Source: a virus. Taken from it: DNA of 58,965 nt. Each line of letters opens with the position of its first letter. Position 1 is the stretch's first letter. The notes under the pieces are model-generated. The model worked only from the letters and a program-made list of their open reading frames with translations, did not search any database and had not been told where the DNA came from. Positions 14,923 to 21,797 of the stretch are shown piece after piece. The stretch spans positions 1 through 58,965 of IMG/VR virus record IMGVR_UViG_3300044654_000030, one strand, 5' to 3'. The position numbers and the translations under genes were made by a program.

Positions 14923-15310
14923 AGACCCGGAGCTCCTCTGGGCCCGCTACCCCGCGGCCCTCACCCGAGTCTTCCGGGCCGAGGAGATCGCCGCCGGGGG
15001 CGAGCGTCCGGGGGAGCTCCGGGTCCACGTCTTCGACTGGCCCGACGGCCTGCGGATGATCATCAGCCGCGAGGACGTGGGGACCGGGCGGGCCGTGCTG
15101 CACGTCAGCGCCTCGTTCGAGCCCGGGACCCCTCTCTTCCACGACATGATGAACCAGCCCGACCCGCTCTCCAGCCTCCTGGAGCTCGTCCCCGTCCGCT
15201 TCCGGGAGCTCAGCGGGGACGACCGCCCGCTCCTCATGGCGGCCATCGACCTCAACGCGATGACCCCGCACTGGGTCATGCTCCGCGACGAGCCCGCCCC
15301 CGATGCCTGA
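14900..15310 (+). CDS. Hypothetical protein, 136 aa
   Basis: Starts at ATG 14900 inside the end of the Cys-rich gene. Alternating strands (ELRVHVFDWPDGLRMIIS, AVLHVSASFE) and a helix (LLELVPVRFRELSGDDRPLLMAAIDLN). It appears to be a small alpha/beta domain. No recognised function. The in-frame extension to 14867 lacks a ribosome site. Confidence 0.65.
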   Translation: MSLPFHPEDPELLWARYPAALTRVFRAEEIAAGGERPGELRVHVFDWPDGLRMIISREDVGTGRAVLHVSASFEPGTPLFHDMMNQPDPLSSLLELVPVRFRELSGDDRPLLMAAIDLNAMTPHWVMLRDEPAPDA

Positions 15311-15527
15311 GACGCCCGGGGAGTGGCTGCTGCGGGTCGAGGCGCCGCACTTCGTCGCCGGGGCGATCTTCCGGCGGACGCCGGCGCGGGGCTGGACCTG
15401 CGTCCGCGCGGCCCCCATCCTCGACTGGATGACGGGGAAGGCCCTCATCTCCGTGAAGCCGTACCTGGACCGCAAGGGGTGGGGGCAGACCTGGTCCCCG
15501 CCCCCCGGCGGCACGGGTGGCGTTTAG
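15303..15527 (+). CDS. Conserved small phage protein, APILxWMxGK family
   Basis: 74 residues, overlaps the preceding gene by 8 nt. The pattern EAPHFVAGAIFRR ... APILDWMTGK ... VKPYLDRKGW matches a frequent small phage protein with HFVAG and a conserved APILRWxxGK motif. Function unknown. Pro/Gly-rich C-terminus. Confidence 0.65.
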   Translation: MPETPGEWLLRVEAPHFVAGAIFRRTPARGWTCVRAAPILDWMTGKALISVKPYLDRKGWGQTWSPPPGGTGGV

Positions 15528-15535
15528 GCGTGAAC

Positions 15536-15736
15536 ATGGAAATCATCATCCGGCTCCAGGTGTCGAAGCCCTGCACGATCCTCCCCGGGGAGCGGTTCGA
15601 GTTCCGCGCCCGCCCGATGGCCCACCAGGATGGGGGCGAGGCGGCGCACCTGTACCTCGCGTTCCTCGCCTCGGTCTCGCAGATCTCCGGGCGGCCGATC
15701 GTCATCGACCTCGTCGAGCCGCCGGACCGGGGCTGA
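15536..15736 (+). CDS. Hypothetical protein, 66 aa
   Basis: Short alpha/beta protein beginning MEIIIRLQVSKP, with RFEFRARPMAHQDGG and a final strand PIVIDLVEPPDRG. Only a weak ribosome site precedes it. Last gene before a change in base composition at about 15740. Confidence 0.55.
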   Translation: MEIIIRLQVSKPCTILPGERFEFRARPMAHQDGGEAAHLYLAFLASVSQISGRPIVIDLVEPPDRG

Positions 15737-16173
15737 AGGCCGAGTGTGTAGCGGCAAAAATCGGGGAGGGGAAGATTAGTAACCCGTGCGCGCGATTGGG
15801 GGCCGGAGGGGGTCGCCGCAAGTCCAGGTAGGGCTTTGGGTTACGTTGGACACTACCGGTCGAAGACGTGTCCAGCTTGCCCAGATTACCCAGATTAACG
15901 ACGAATCGCCTCCGCCTAGCGCCCGTCCAGGCATGGACGCCTGCCCACCTATCCGCCTGCATACCTGATCGCCTACCCATCTGATCATCAGCTCACTGCT
16001 CCCAGCACTCTAGGGAACCGCGGGCGCGTGCGCCCGGGCGTGTTCCTCTATGGCACGCGGGACGGCGGGGGAGTGTGGCTTTTTCGCCACGCCAGTCCCG
16101 CACGGTCAGGCGTGGCGTATGATGGGTGTAGAGGCGAGAGAGAGCAACGACAGGCACACCTGAGGAGCGACCG
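15737..16173 (+). other. Gene-free interval, 437 bp, with repeats and a promoter
   Basis: No convincing gene. Lower GC than its surroundings. It contains an inverted repeat TGGACAC/GTGTCCA (15847-15853 and 15868-15874), a tandem 9-bp repeat CCCAGATTA x2 (15880-15897), several short CTGATC/GATCAG-like elements near 15964-15990, and the first of three related promoter-leader cassettes (16080-16173). It marks the left border of an island of different character. Confidence 0.6.
16080..16173 (+). promoter_or_regulatory. Promoter-leader cassette, copy 1
   Basis: CTTTTTCGCCACGC is followed by a perfect 9-bp inverted repeat CGCCACGCC (16085-16093)/GGCGTGGCG (16109-16117) that abuts the -10-like TATGAT (16118-16123). 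The leader ends in CACACCTGAGGAGCGACCG before the ATG at 16174. Shared segments recur before the next two genes. No clear -35, which suggests an activator or an extended -10 promoter. Confidence 0.6.
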
Positions 16174-16473
16174 ATGGAGTATCCGTACACGCTTTACGAG
16201 ACTTACCACGGTGGCATCGTGGAGCACGGTGGCATCGTGGAGATCGAAAACTTCCCGACGCTCGGGGAGGCGATCGACAACGTGACCGGCTACGGCGGTT
16301 GGTGGGAGGAGGATGAGGAGCGGTCCCGCGGGCAAGTCGGCTGGATTACGGGCCCCGGTGGGCGCGTCGAGGCGACGTTCTTCGAGCGCGGCCCCGGGCG
16401 GGATCTCGTCGTCACGCTGGCGAACGGCGAGACCACCGTCTACCCGATGCCGGTCGAGTACGTGACGGACTGA
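16174..16473 (+). CDS. Hypothetical island protein A, 99 aa
   Basis: Acidic, aromatic-rich protein with an internal duplication GGIVEHGGIVEI (residues about 14-25), followed by ENFPTLGEAIDNVTGYGGWWEEDEE and beta-rich VGWITGPGGRVEATFFERGPGRDLVVTLANGETTVYPMPVEYV. No known family. It has its own promoter cassette and is followed by a 17-bp hairpin. Codon use is less G/C-extreme than in flanking phage genes. Confidence 0.7.
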   Translation: MEYPYTLYETYHGGIVEHGGIVEIENFPTLGEAIDNVTGYGGWWEEDEERSRGQVGWITGPGGRVEATFFERGPGRDLVVTLANGETTVYPMPVEYVTD

Positions 16474-16479
16474 CCACAT

Positions 16480-16529
16480 CCCGGTTGTGTGTGTCGAAAA
16501 TTCGCAACGCGACGACACACACAACCGGG
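16480..16529. terminator. 17-bp perfect inverted repeat
   Basis: CCCGGTTGTGTGTGTCG (16480-16496) pairs perfectly with 16513-16529 around a 16-nt loop. It lies 6 nt after the stop of island gene A and just before the -10 region of cassette 2, so it can act as a terminator and/or as the operator of the next promoter. Its right arm is a variant of sequence present in cassette 3. Confidence 0.65.
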
Positions 16530-16581
16530 AGTGACGTAGAGTCGAGTGACGGGCAAGCGACACACACCTGAGGAGCGAGCG
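16497..16581 (+). promoter_or_regulatory. Promoter-leader cassette, copy 2
   Basis: Shares GCGACGACAC and ACGTA-A-TCG-GTGACGGG blocks with copy 3, and CACACCTGAGGAGCGA before the ATG with copy 1. The -10-like box is near TAGAGT at 16536-16541. The upstream half is fused with the 17-bp inverted repeat. Confidence 0.55.
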
Positions 16582-16851
16582 ATGTACGCCATCGGCACGG
16601 TTGACGCCTACGGGCACGCCATCCCCTGCACGCGCATCGGTTGCCTGGAAACTTGGCGCTTCGGCAAGCGCCAGATCGAGTTGAGCGGGACGCCGGAGCG
16701 CGGTTTTCGGGTCCGAACCTGGCATCAGGTCTGGCCCGACATGCCGGCCTCACTGGAGTTCGACGAGACCACACCTTGGCGCCGGGAAGCGCTGGCGTGG
16801 GTCCGCGCCGAGCTGAAGTTGGCGGTCCGGCTGGCGAACCGGGGCGAGTGA
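16582..16851 (+). CDS. Hypothetical island protein B, 89 aa
   Basis: Start at ATG 16582 behind GAGGAGCGAGCG. Begins MYAIGTVDAYGHAIPCTRIGC, then beta-strands (TWRFGKRQIELSGTPERGFRVRTWHQVW) and an amphipathic C-terminal helix (REALAWVRAELKLAVRLANRGE). Two Cys near the N-terminus. No recognised family. Second of three single-gene units, each with its own promoter cassette. Confidence 0.7.
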   Translation: MYAIGTVDAYGHAIPCTRIGCLETWRFGKRQIELSGTPERGFRVRTWHQVWPDMPASLEFDETTPWRREALAWVRAELKLAVRLANRGE

Positions 16852-16944
16852 TGCTTTTTCGCCACGCGACGACACGCACGACAGAGAACGACGTATATTC
16901 GGGTGACGGGAACGAGAGGCACGCATCCGAAGGGAGAGAGCGAG
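16852..16944 (+). promoter_or_regulatory. Promoter-leader cassette, copy 3
   Basis: Repeats CTTTTTCGCCACGC from copy 1 (at 16854-16867), then GCGACGACACGCACGAC as in copy 2, then -10-like TATATT (16894-16899), GGGTGACGGG and the ribosome site GAAGGGAGAGAG before ATG 16945. Confidence 0.6.
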
Positions 16945-17136
16945 ATGGGTTACGCGCAGGTTCCGATGGTCATTCGTCCGTTCCGGTGGCTGTTCTCGCG
17001 AACTTGGGACCGCGTCCCATGCTTCGGCGACGTGAATCACAAGACGGGCGGCTGGCGCGATCGCGCCGATGAAGCGATCTGCCGGTTGGCGGAGCTGTTC
17101 CCGGATTCGTGGTACGACCAGAACGATCCGTGTTAG
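16945..17136 (+). CDS. Hypothetical island protein C, 63 aa
   Basis: Small, Trp/Arg-rich protein (PFRWLFSRTWDRVPCFGDVNHKTGGWRDRADEAICRLAELFPDSWYDQNDPC) with three Cys. Third unit in the cassette series. No known family. The downstream 17137-17364 interval carries two GC hairpins and the first ACAATGCATTGT palindrome. Confidence 0.65.
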   Translation: MGYAQVPMVIRPFRWLFSRTWDRVPCFGDVNHKTGGWRDRADEAICRLAELFPDSWYDQNDPC

Positions 17137-17146
17137 GGATCACCCC

Positions 17147-17172
17147 GCCCACCTGCCCACCGGCAGGTGGGC
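17147..17172. terminator. 11-bp hairpin after island gene C
   Basis: GCCCACCTGCC (17147-17157) pairs with GGCAGGTGGGC (17162-17172) around a 4-nt loop, 10 nt past the stop codon. No T-tract. A second stem GGCCCGG/CCGGGCC follows at about 17178-17195. Confidence 0.55.
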
Positions 17173-17320
17173 CCACTCCCGGGCCCGGAACGCCGGGCCT
17201 GAGAGCGGGCCCACAAGCCCACCGGATCGGCCGCAACGGCGGTCAATCCCGAGTGCCGACGTGCAACCCCTGATGACAACCCGCCACGCGGCGGGACGGG
17301 GGACGGACCGCCCCGAGGGG

Positions 17321-17338
17321 CCCCAACAATGCATTGTT
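17321..17338. repeat. Palindromic operator-like element, copy 1
   Basis: CCCCAACAATGCATTGTT, 27 bases before the start codon of the 327-aa island gene. The same 18 bases recur after that gene at 18553. Copy 1 is degenerate on its right end (TCGG instead of TGGGG). An autoregulatory binding site is a natural reading. Confidence 0.6.
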
Positions 17339-17364
17339 CGGCGCGACCAGCAAGCGAAGGAGTC

Positions 17365-18348
17365 ATGACCGTGGCAGACGAGATGCAACCCCAACCCGAC
17401 CAGCCGCAACCCGACCAGCCGCAAGGCGCCGACGCCGGGGGCCCGCTCCCGGAAGTCGATGAGGCGACCGCCAAGAAATTGGCGAAGAACGATGAGGCCA
17501 TCGCGAGGATCGTCAACCTGGCGATCGCGACACTTGACCCGCGCGACATGCTCAAGAAGTATGCGAAGCTGGGCAAGGCTGCCGCGGACCATGCGATCTG
17601 GCAGAAGGCGCAGTTTCCATCGTGGGGCGCCGAAGACTTCGACCGGCTCTGCGATCAGATCGCGGATCGGGTCAAGATGCAGGTCGCGATCCAATCGGTT
17701 CGGATCTCGACCTACGTTCGCGTCCATTTCTGGCTTGAGGCGGTCAAGCCGATGGTCCCGGACGCGGACAAGCTGTCTTACTATCAGGTCGTCAATCATT
17801 TCCTCCCGACCCTCTCGTTCAACCCCGTGGACTTGGCGGGCAAGATCAAGGATGGGTGGGTCGATGTGGTGCGCGATCTGGTCGCGCAACAGATCGGCGA
17901 CAACCCGCTCCCCATCAAGGAGCTGAAGGCTATCCTTCAGGACCATGCCGACGCGATGGCCGCGGAGCGCGATGCCCAGAAGGGCCCCGAGAAGCTGGCC
18001 GAAGAGAACCGCAAGAAGTCGGTTCGTAAGGCCACCCGGGAGGAGAACAAGCTGCGCGAGCAGATTACGATGGGGATCGACTCCGCGCTCGGCGGGACCC
18101 TGGAACCGGAGTCGGTGGTCGGCATCCTCCAGAAGGTGGCCGCGGACCGCGGTGTGACGCTCCCCAAGGTGGGGGTTGACCCGCACGCGATGGCGCCGAA
18201 ACAGGTCCCGCAGTTCGTGGCGGCGCTCAAGGCCCGTGGGGACGTCGCTCTGGTCAGGGCCCTGCGCGACCAGCTTGACGCGCTCATCGCCGAACTGGAG
18301 ACTCCGGCCACGACAGGGGACTTGCAAGCCGAGCGGACCGCCGCTTGA
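17365..18348 (+). CDS. Hypothetical island protein D, 327 aa, bracketed by palindromes
   Basis: Start at ATG 17365 behind GAAGGAG; the in-frame ATG at 17329 lies inside the palindrome and is unlikely. Disordered N-terminus with QPQPDQPQPDQPQ repeats, then a long helical region (residues about 30-160, including FWLEAVKPMVPDADKLSYYQVVNHFLPTLSF), a charged Lys/Glu/Arg coiled-coil (about 205-245), and a C-terminal helical part (ALKARGDVALVRALRDQLDALIAELE). No known family. Lower GC and different codon use than its neighbours suggest transfer. Flanking identical palindromes suggest it binds or is regulated through them. Confidence 0.8.
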   Translation: MTVADEMQPQPDQPQPDQPQGADAGGPLPEVDEATAKKLAKNDEAIARIVNLAIATLDPRDMLKKYAKLGKAAADHAIWQKAQFPSWGAEDFDRLCDQIADRVKMQVAIQSVRISTYVRVHFWLEAVKPMVPDADKLSYYQVVNHFLPTLSFNPVDLAGKIKDGWVDVVRDLVAQQIGDNPLPIKELKAILQDHADAMAAERDAQKGPEKLAEENRKKSVRKATREENKLREQITMGIDSALGGTLEPESVVGILQKVAADRGVTLPKVGVDPHAMAPKQVPQFVAALKARGDVALVRALRDQLDALIAELETPATTGDLQAERTAA

Positions 18349-18459
18349 ACGGCCCCCTCGACTCGTCGGCGGACGGCGCGGTCGCGCCGCTCCGCCGACA
18401 CCGATCGGGATGCGGCGGGTCAACCCGGTGCCGACTAGGGACCGGGCGAGCCTGCCCTC

Positions 18460-18490
18460 AAGCCCCTCAGGATCGCTCCTGAGGGGCTTT
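18460..18490 (+). terminator. Intrinsic terminator of island gene D
   Basis: AAGCCCCTCAGG (18460-18471) pairs perfectly with CCTGAGGGGCTT (18478-18489) around a 6-nt loop, followed by TTCG. About 110 nt past the stop of the 327-aa gene. Confidence 0.75.
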
Positions 18491-18552
18491 CGCATGCGCC
18501 CCGACCGTTCACCGGGGAGGCATGCCCCGAGGGCCCCTGAGGGGCGCAGGGG

Positions 18553-18574
18553 CCCCAACAATGCATTGTTGGGG
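18553..18574. repeat. Palindromic operator-like element, copy 2
   Basis: Perfect 22-bp palindrome with core CCAACAATGCATTGTTGG, flanked by GG and C. Shares 18 bases with 17321-17338. It lies after the terminator of the island gene. Confidence 0.65.
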
Positions 18575-18801
18575 CGGGGTTGACCCGCCCCGGTCCCGGG
18601 CCGGTCCGCTCTCGCGAGTGGGCCGGCCCGTCGTCGTTTCCCGCCCCTCCGGCGGGCCCTCGGGCCCGCCGGGCCGATCCGCCCGGGCCCACTCGGGGCA
18701 TCCCCGAGCATGGGCGATCGGCCGTCCTAGGCTGCTCAGTTCGGTCGGCATGTCCCGCATCGGAGCCGTTTGCGGTTCCTGGATGCGGGACATTCCACGC
18801 G

Positions 18802-18833
18802 CCGCGCCCCGATCTTGACCGATCGGGGCGCGG
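18802..18833. terminator. 13-bp perfect stem
   Basis: CCGCGCCCCGATC (18802-18814) pairs with GATCGGGGCGCGG (18821-18833) around the loop TTGACC. The loop is a -35-like hexamer but no -10 follows at proper distance, so a hairpin role is favoured. Confidence 0.5.
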
Positions 18834-18891
18834 CTTGCCGCCGCGGCACGGTGCCGCGCGTGGCGTTCCAGGCTAGGCAAGGAGACTCGGC

Positions 18892-19116
18892 TTGAAACCG
18901 TTCGAGATTCAGGCGGATGAGACGGCCCTCTTGCGGGCCCGCGCCGCCGTGCATCGGGCCCGGGTGGGATTCCGGATGGAGTGCGAGGACCGGGATGGCG
19001 CCCCGGACCCCGCCAACCGGGATTGCTGGGGCACGTTCTGGGTGAACGCCCGTGGGCTCCAAGAGGACTTGGCCGGACTCATCTCCATCCTGAACCGCGA
19101 GTTCGGGGAGGGATGA
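18892..19116 (+). CDS. Hypothetical protein, 74 aa, TTG start
   Basis: TTG at 18892 preceded by AAGGAG at good spacing. Helical N-terminus (DETALLRARAAVHRARVGFRMECEDRDG), a WGTFWVNARGL core and a terminal helix DLAGLISILNREFG. Unknown function. First gene of a long series of small early genes. Confidence 0.6.
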   Translation: MKPFEIQADETALLRARAAVHRARVGFRMECEDRDGAPDPANRDCWGTFWVNARGLQEDLAGLISILNREFGEG

Positions 19117-19161
19117 TCGGACCGCCCCATCCCCATCCCGACCGACGAACGGAGGCTCGAC

Positions 19162-19440
19162 ATGGACCTGAGCCGGATGGACCCCTACGAGGCCGAGTGC
19201 CTCGCGACGGACCAGGTGGTCCGGGAATGGGCGGCGTCGATCGACGCCGCCCACCGGGCCGCCCAGCGGGCCCTCGCCCACCTCAGTCACTTGAGGATGC
19301 GCCGGGCCGAGCTGGAAGCCTGGCGGGAGCTGTGCATCGCCGCGGAGTCGGCGAGCGGACCGTTGAAGGAGCTGGGAGAGCTGCTCCGCCGCGAGACCAA
19401 CGCGATCATCGCGGCGATCATGAAGGAGGCCCAATCATGA
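19162..19440 (+). CDS. Helical hypothetical protein, 92 aa
   Basis: Start supported by GGAGG. Almost entirely alpha-helical and Ala/Glu/Arg-rich (DQVVREWAASIDAAHRAAQRALAHLSHLRMRRAELEAWREL), likely a helical bundle or coiled coil. Overlaps the next gene by ATGA, so translation is coupled. Confidence 0.65.
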   Translation: MDLSRMDPYEAECLATDQVVREWAASIDAAHRAAQRALAHLSHLRMRRAELEAWRELCIAAESASGPLKELGELLRRETNAIIAAIMKEAQS

Positions 19441-19679
19441 CCATCGTCCCCGCCTACGGGCGTGACTACAAGACCCAGGCGGAAGTCCTGGAAGATTTCC
19501 TCGTCAATCGCGACTTCATCATCTCCGACCATTTCTGCCCCTACGACGGCAAGCCGACCAACCTGTCGGACTTGCGGAAGGCGGGCGAGCGGAAGGTGAT
19601 GGTCCGCTACCACGGCCTGCGCAAGATCGTGTTCCTCGCGATCACCGACGACGGGGCCAAGGTCCACCGGCCCCGCTGA
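19437..19679 (+). CDS. Conserved small phage protein (FIISDHFCPYDGKPTN family)
   Basis: 80 residues. The pattern GRDYKTQAEVLEDFLVNRDFIISDHFCPYDGKPTN followed by a short strand domain KVMVRYHGLRKIVFLAI is a very widespread small protein of phages and bacterial accessory regions. Function unknown. Translationally coupled to the preceding gene. Confidence 0.75.
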   Translation: MTIVPAYGRDYKTQAEVLEDFLVNRDFIISDHFCPYDGKPTNLSDLRKAGERKVMVRYHGLRKIVFLAITDDGAKVHRPR

Positions 19680-19703
19680 CGAGTGCCGCAGGGAGGCTCG
19701 GGC

Positions 19704-21245
19704 ATGCCGGTTGCGTCCCCGACCCGTCGCCGTGCGGGCCGGGGACGGTTCGTCCCCACGGCGCAGGAACGCATCATGTTTGAACACCAGGTGGCGATCG
19801 GCCCCGAGTTCTTCCGCAAGTCGATGAACGACTATGCGGAGCCTCACTGGGCCTTCGTGCGAGAGATCATGCAGAATTCGATGGACTGCGGCTCGCGCGT
19901 CATCGACGTGCAAATCCAGGACATCGACATCGACGACGTGGAGCTGACCCGCGTCATCGTCACGAACGACGGCCGCCCGATGGACCGGGCGGAGATCACG
20001 GAGAAGCTGCTCGCGCTCGGGAGCAGCGGCAAGGACTTCCGGGACGGGGCGGTCGGGGGGTTCGGGCGTGCGAAAGAGATCTTGTACTTCGCCCACGCGA
20101 AGTACCAGATCGAGTCCGGGTGCTGGCGGGTCGCCGGGAGCGGCGCCGGCTACGACCTGACCGAGTCCCCGACGAGCATCATCCCCGGGACGCGCAGCAC
20201 GGTCTGGTGGGACGGACACCGCGCCGAGGCCCTGCGCGTGACGTTCCGCCGGTTCGTCGAGCTGGCGGGCCGCCAGTGGGGCGGCACGTTCCGGCTCGAC
20301 GGGGAGGAGCACCGCGGGGGCCTGCCCCTCGGGGCGTTCCGACGCGAGCTGGCCCGCGACGAGGAGACCTGGGCCCGGGTGTACACCTCCAGGGCGCCGG
20401 ATCACTCCGTGGTGGTGCGGGTCAACGGCATCCCGATGTACCGGCGCGTCACGCGGTACTCGGGGTGCGTCACGGTCGAGCTGCTGGGGACGTCGGCCGA
20501 GCGGCTGACGTCCAACCGCGACCGGCTGAAGCATCCGTTCGACGACCAGCTCGACGAGCTGATCGACCAGCTCTCGACCCATCGCAGGAAGGCGCTCCGG
20601 CCGAGCGAGCCGGCCTACCACCGCTTCGGGGGCGGGCTGCTGCGCTGGACCCCGCCCGAGCCGGAGCCGGACGGGCCCGTCGCGGTCCGGGTGGCCCCGG
20701 ACACGGCGGTCAACGGGGCGCTCCACGGGGCGCTCGTGACGACCTGCCCGCACCGGGAGTACGTGCATCGGCCGGAGGACCCGGCCCAGCCGGCGACCCT
20801 CCTCGGGTTCGCCTTCGTGTTGAAGAACGCCCGGCGGCAGGCCGTCCCGGGGTGGCTCGACCCGGCGCGGCCGCGGGCCTTCAGCCCGCACGCCGCGTGG
20901 CTCGCCCGAGCCTGGGCGGGCGTCCTCCTGGAGCTGCACGGGCTGCACCACATCACGCGGGGTTTCTGCGTCGGCTTCGTCCTGGACGACGAGGCCGACG
21001 CCCAGTACGAGGAGGGTCCGGGCGGCACCCGGACGTTCCTGATCAACCCGGCGAAGCCGGGGAAGCGGGGCCTGATCCGCAAGTTCCGCGTCGCGGACCG
21101 CGACGCGATCGTGGCGATGGCCGCGCACGAGTTCGTGCACGGCGGCATCGGCGAGATGTACCATGACGAGGACTTCGCCAATCGCCTGACGGAGGTCATG
21201 GCGAAGGCGCTGCGCCATCGTCGGCAGTTCCTGCGCCATTTCTGA
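19704..21245 (+). CDS. GHKL (Bergerat-fold) ATPase fused to an HExxH metalloprotease-like domain
   Basis: 513 residues from ATG 19704 (GGGAGG upstream; an earlier in-frame GTG/ATG at 19683 is less likely). N-terminal ATPase: N-box REIMQNSMD with Asn58, ATP-binding VTNDGRPM with Asp89, GSSGK at 106-110 and the lid GGFGRAKE at 118-125, the order found in Hsp90/MutL/histidine-kinase-type folds. A middle domain includes a beta-rich stretch and LTSNRDRLKHPFDDQLDELI, similar to a transducer segment. C-terminal domain: HEFVH at 475-479 and a third potential ligand His487 followed by DEDF, an HExxH-x7-H arrangement as in minigluzincins and YgjP/WLM-type proteases. ATP-driven conformational control of a protease is inferred. 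Nothing in the window identifies a substrate. Confidence 0.8.
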   Translation: MPVASPTRRRAGRGRFVPTAQERIMFEHQVAIGPEFFRKSMNDYAEPHWAFVREIMQNSMDCGSRVIDVQIQDIDIDDVELTRVIVTNDGRPMDRAEITEKLLALGSSGKDFRDGAVGGFGRAKEILYFAHAKYQIESGCWRVAGSGAGYDLTESPTSIIPGTRSTVWWDGHRAEALRVTFRRFVELAGRQWGGTFRLDGEEHRGGLPLGAFRRELARDEETWARVYTSRAPDHSVVVRVNGIPMYRRVTRYSGCVTVELLGTSAERLTSNRDRLKHPFDDQLDELIDQLSTHRRKALRPSEPAYHRFGGGLLRWTPPEPEPDGPVAVRVAPDTAVNGALHGALVTTCPHREYVHRPEDPAQPATLLGFAFVLKNARRQAVPGWLDPARPRAFSPHAAWLARAWAGVLLELHGLHHITRGFCVGFVLDDEADAQYEEGPGGTRTFLINPAKPGKRGLIRKFRVADRDAIVAMAAHEFVHGGIGEMYHDEDFANRLTEVMAKALRHRRQFLRHF

Positions 21246-21258
21246 GAGGAGGTCCGAC

Positions 21259-21519
21259 ATGGGGAAGCGCACACGGCCCGAGCTCCCCAAGGGCCCGCCG
21301 CCGGAGCGGCGGGACTTCACCCCGGAGGACATCGACCAGGCGATCGGGCGGCTCCGGCCGACCGAGCGCGATCGCGTGCTGTTCGATGTGCTCACCGACC
21401 TCATGCGTCGGGACATCGACGGCCGGACGACCTATCGGTTCGAGGGCGCGCCGGCGGTCCGGGAGGTCCGGACCCTGTTGGCGCTCCTGCGCCGGAAGCT
21501 GTTCCCCGAGGAGGCTTAA
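21259..21519 (+). CDS. Hypothetical protein, 86 aa
   Basis: Strong AGGAGGT start. Basic Pro-rich N-terminus, then an alpha-helical domain: DIDQAIGRLRPTERDRVLFDVLTDLMRRDIDG and AVREVRTLLALLRRKLFPEE. Follows the ATPase-protease gene by 13 bases and may be co-expressed with it. No recognised family. Confidence 0.65.
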   Translation: MGKRTRPELPKGPPPERRDFTPEDIDQAIGRLRPTERDRVLFDVLTDLMRRDIDGRTTYRFEGAPAVREVRTLLALLRRKLFPEEA

Positions 21520-21520
21520 C

Positions 21521-21796
21521 ATGGCAGCGAAGTTTCCGCTCGGCCGGGTCATCGCCACGCCCGGCGCGCTCCGGGCGATGGAGCGGGCCCACCAGGGGCC
21601 GCTGGCCTTCCTGGCGCGGCACCAGGCCGGCGACTGGGGCGACATCGACCCCGAGGACGCCGGCCTCAACGACCGGTCGCTGATCGACGGGACGCGGCTC
21701 CTCAGCGCGTACACGCTGAAGACCGGCGTCAAGATCTGGCTGATCACGGAGGCGGACCGGAGTCAGACCACCTTCCTCCTCCCCGAGGAGTATTGA
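21521..21796 (+). CDS. Conserved accessory protein (often mis-annotated as restriction subunit)
   Basis: 91 residues: FPLGRVIATPGALRAMERA, FLARHQAGDWGDI, EDAGLNDRSL, GTRLLSAYTLKTGVKIWLITEADRSQTTFLLPEEY. This motif order defines a very common small protein of plasmids, integrative elements and phages that databases sometimes name type I restriction subunit M without biochemical support. Function unknown. Start follows GAGGAGG. Confidence 0.8.
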   Translation: MAAKFPLGRVIATPGALRAMERAHQGPLAFLARHQAGDWGDIDPEDAGLNDRSLIDGTRLLSAYTLKTGVKIWLITEADRSQTTFLLPEEY

Positions 21797-21797
21797 C

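Larger units (their letters stand above)
18349..18891 (+). other. Gene-free interval, 543 bp, dense in hairpins
   Basis: No convincing gene on either strand. It holds an intrinsic terminator (18460-18489), the second ACAATGCATTGT palindrome (18553-18574), an immediately adjacent stem GGGGCGGG/CCCGCCCC (18571-18591), a 10-bp inverted repeat TGTCCCGCAT/ATGCGGGACA (18751-18760 and 18783-18792) and a 13-bp stem (18802-18833). It forms the right border of the island. Confidence 0.6.

Noticed and set aside
15786-15968. 60-codon frame in the gene-free interval
   Set aside because: No ribosome site, low-quality composition, and it overlaps the inverted and direct repeats of the island border.
16048-16725. 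225-codon minus-strand frame over the island
   Set aside because: Runs across two promoter cassettes and the 17-bp hairpin; no start signal, and the plus-strand small genes have good ribosome sites.
18815-18833. TTGACC as a -35 box of gene 18892
   Set aside because: No TA-rich -10 lies 15-19 bp downstream; the hexamer is the loop of a 13-bp stem.
21521-21796. Restriction-modification subunit
   Set aside because: Database names for this 91-aa family suggest it, but there are no methyltransferase or HsdM motifs and no partner genes.
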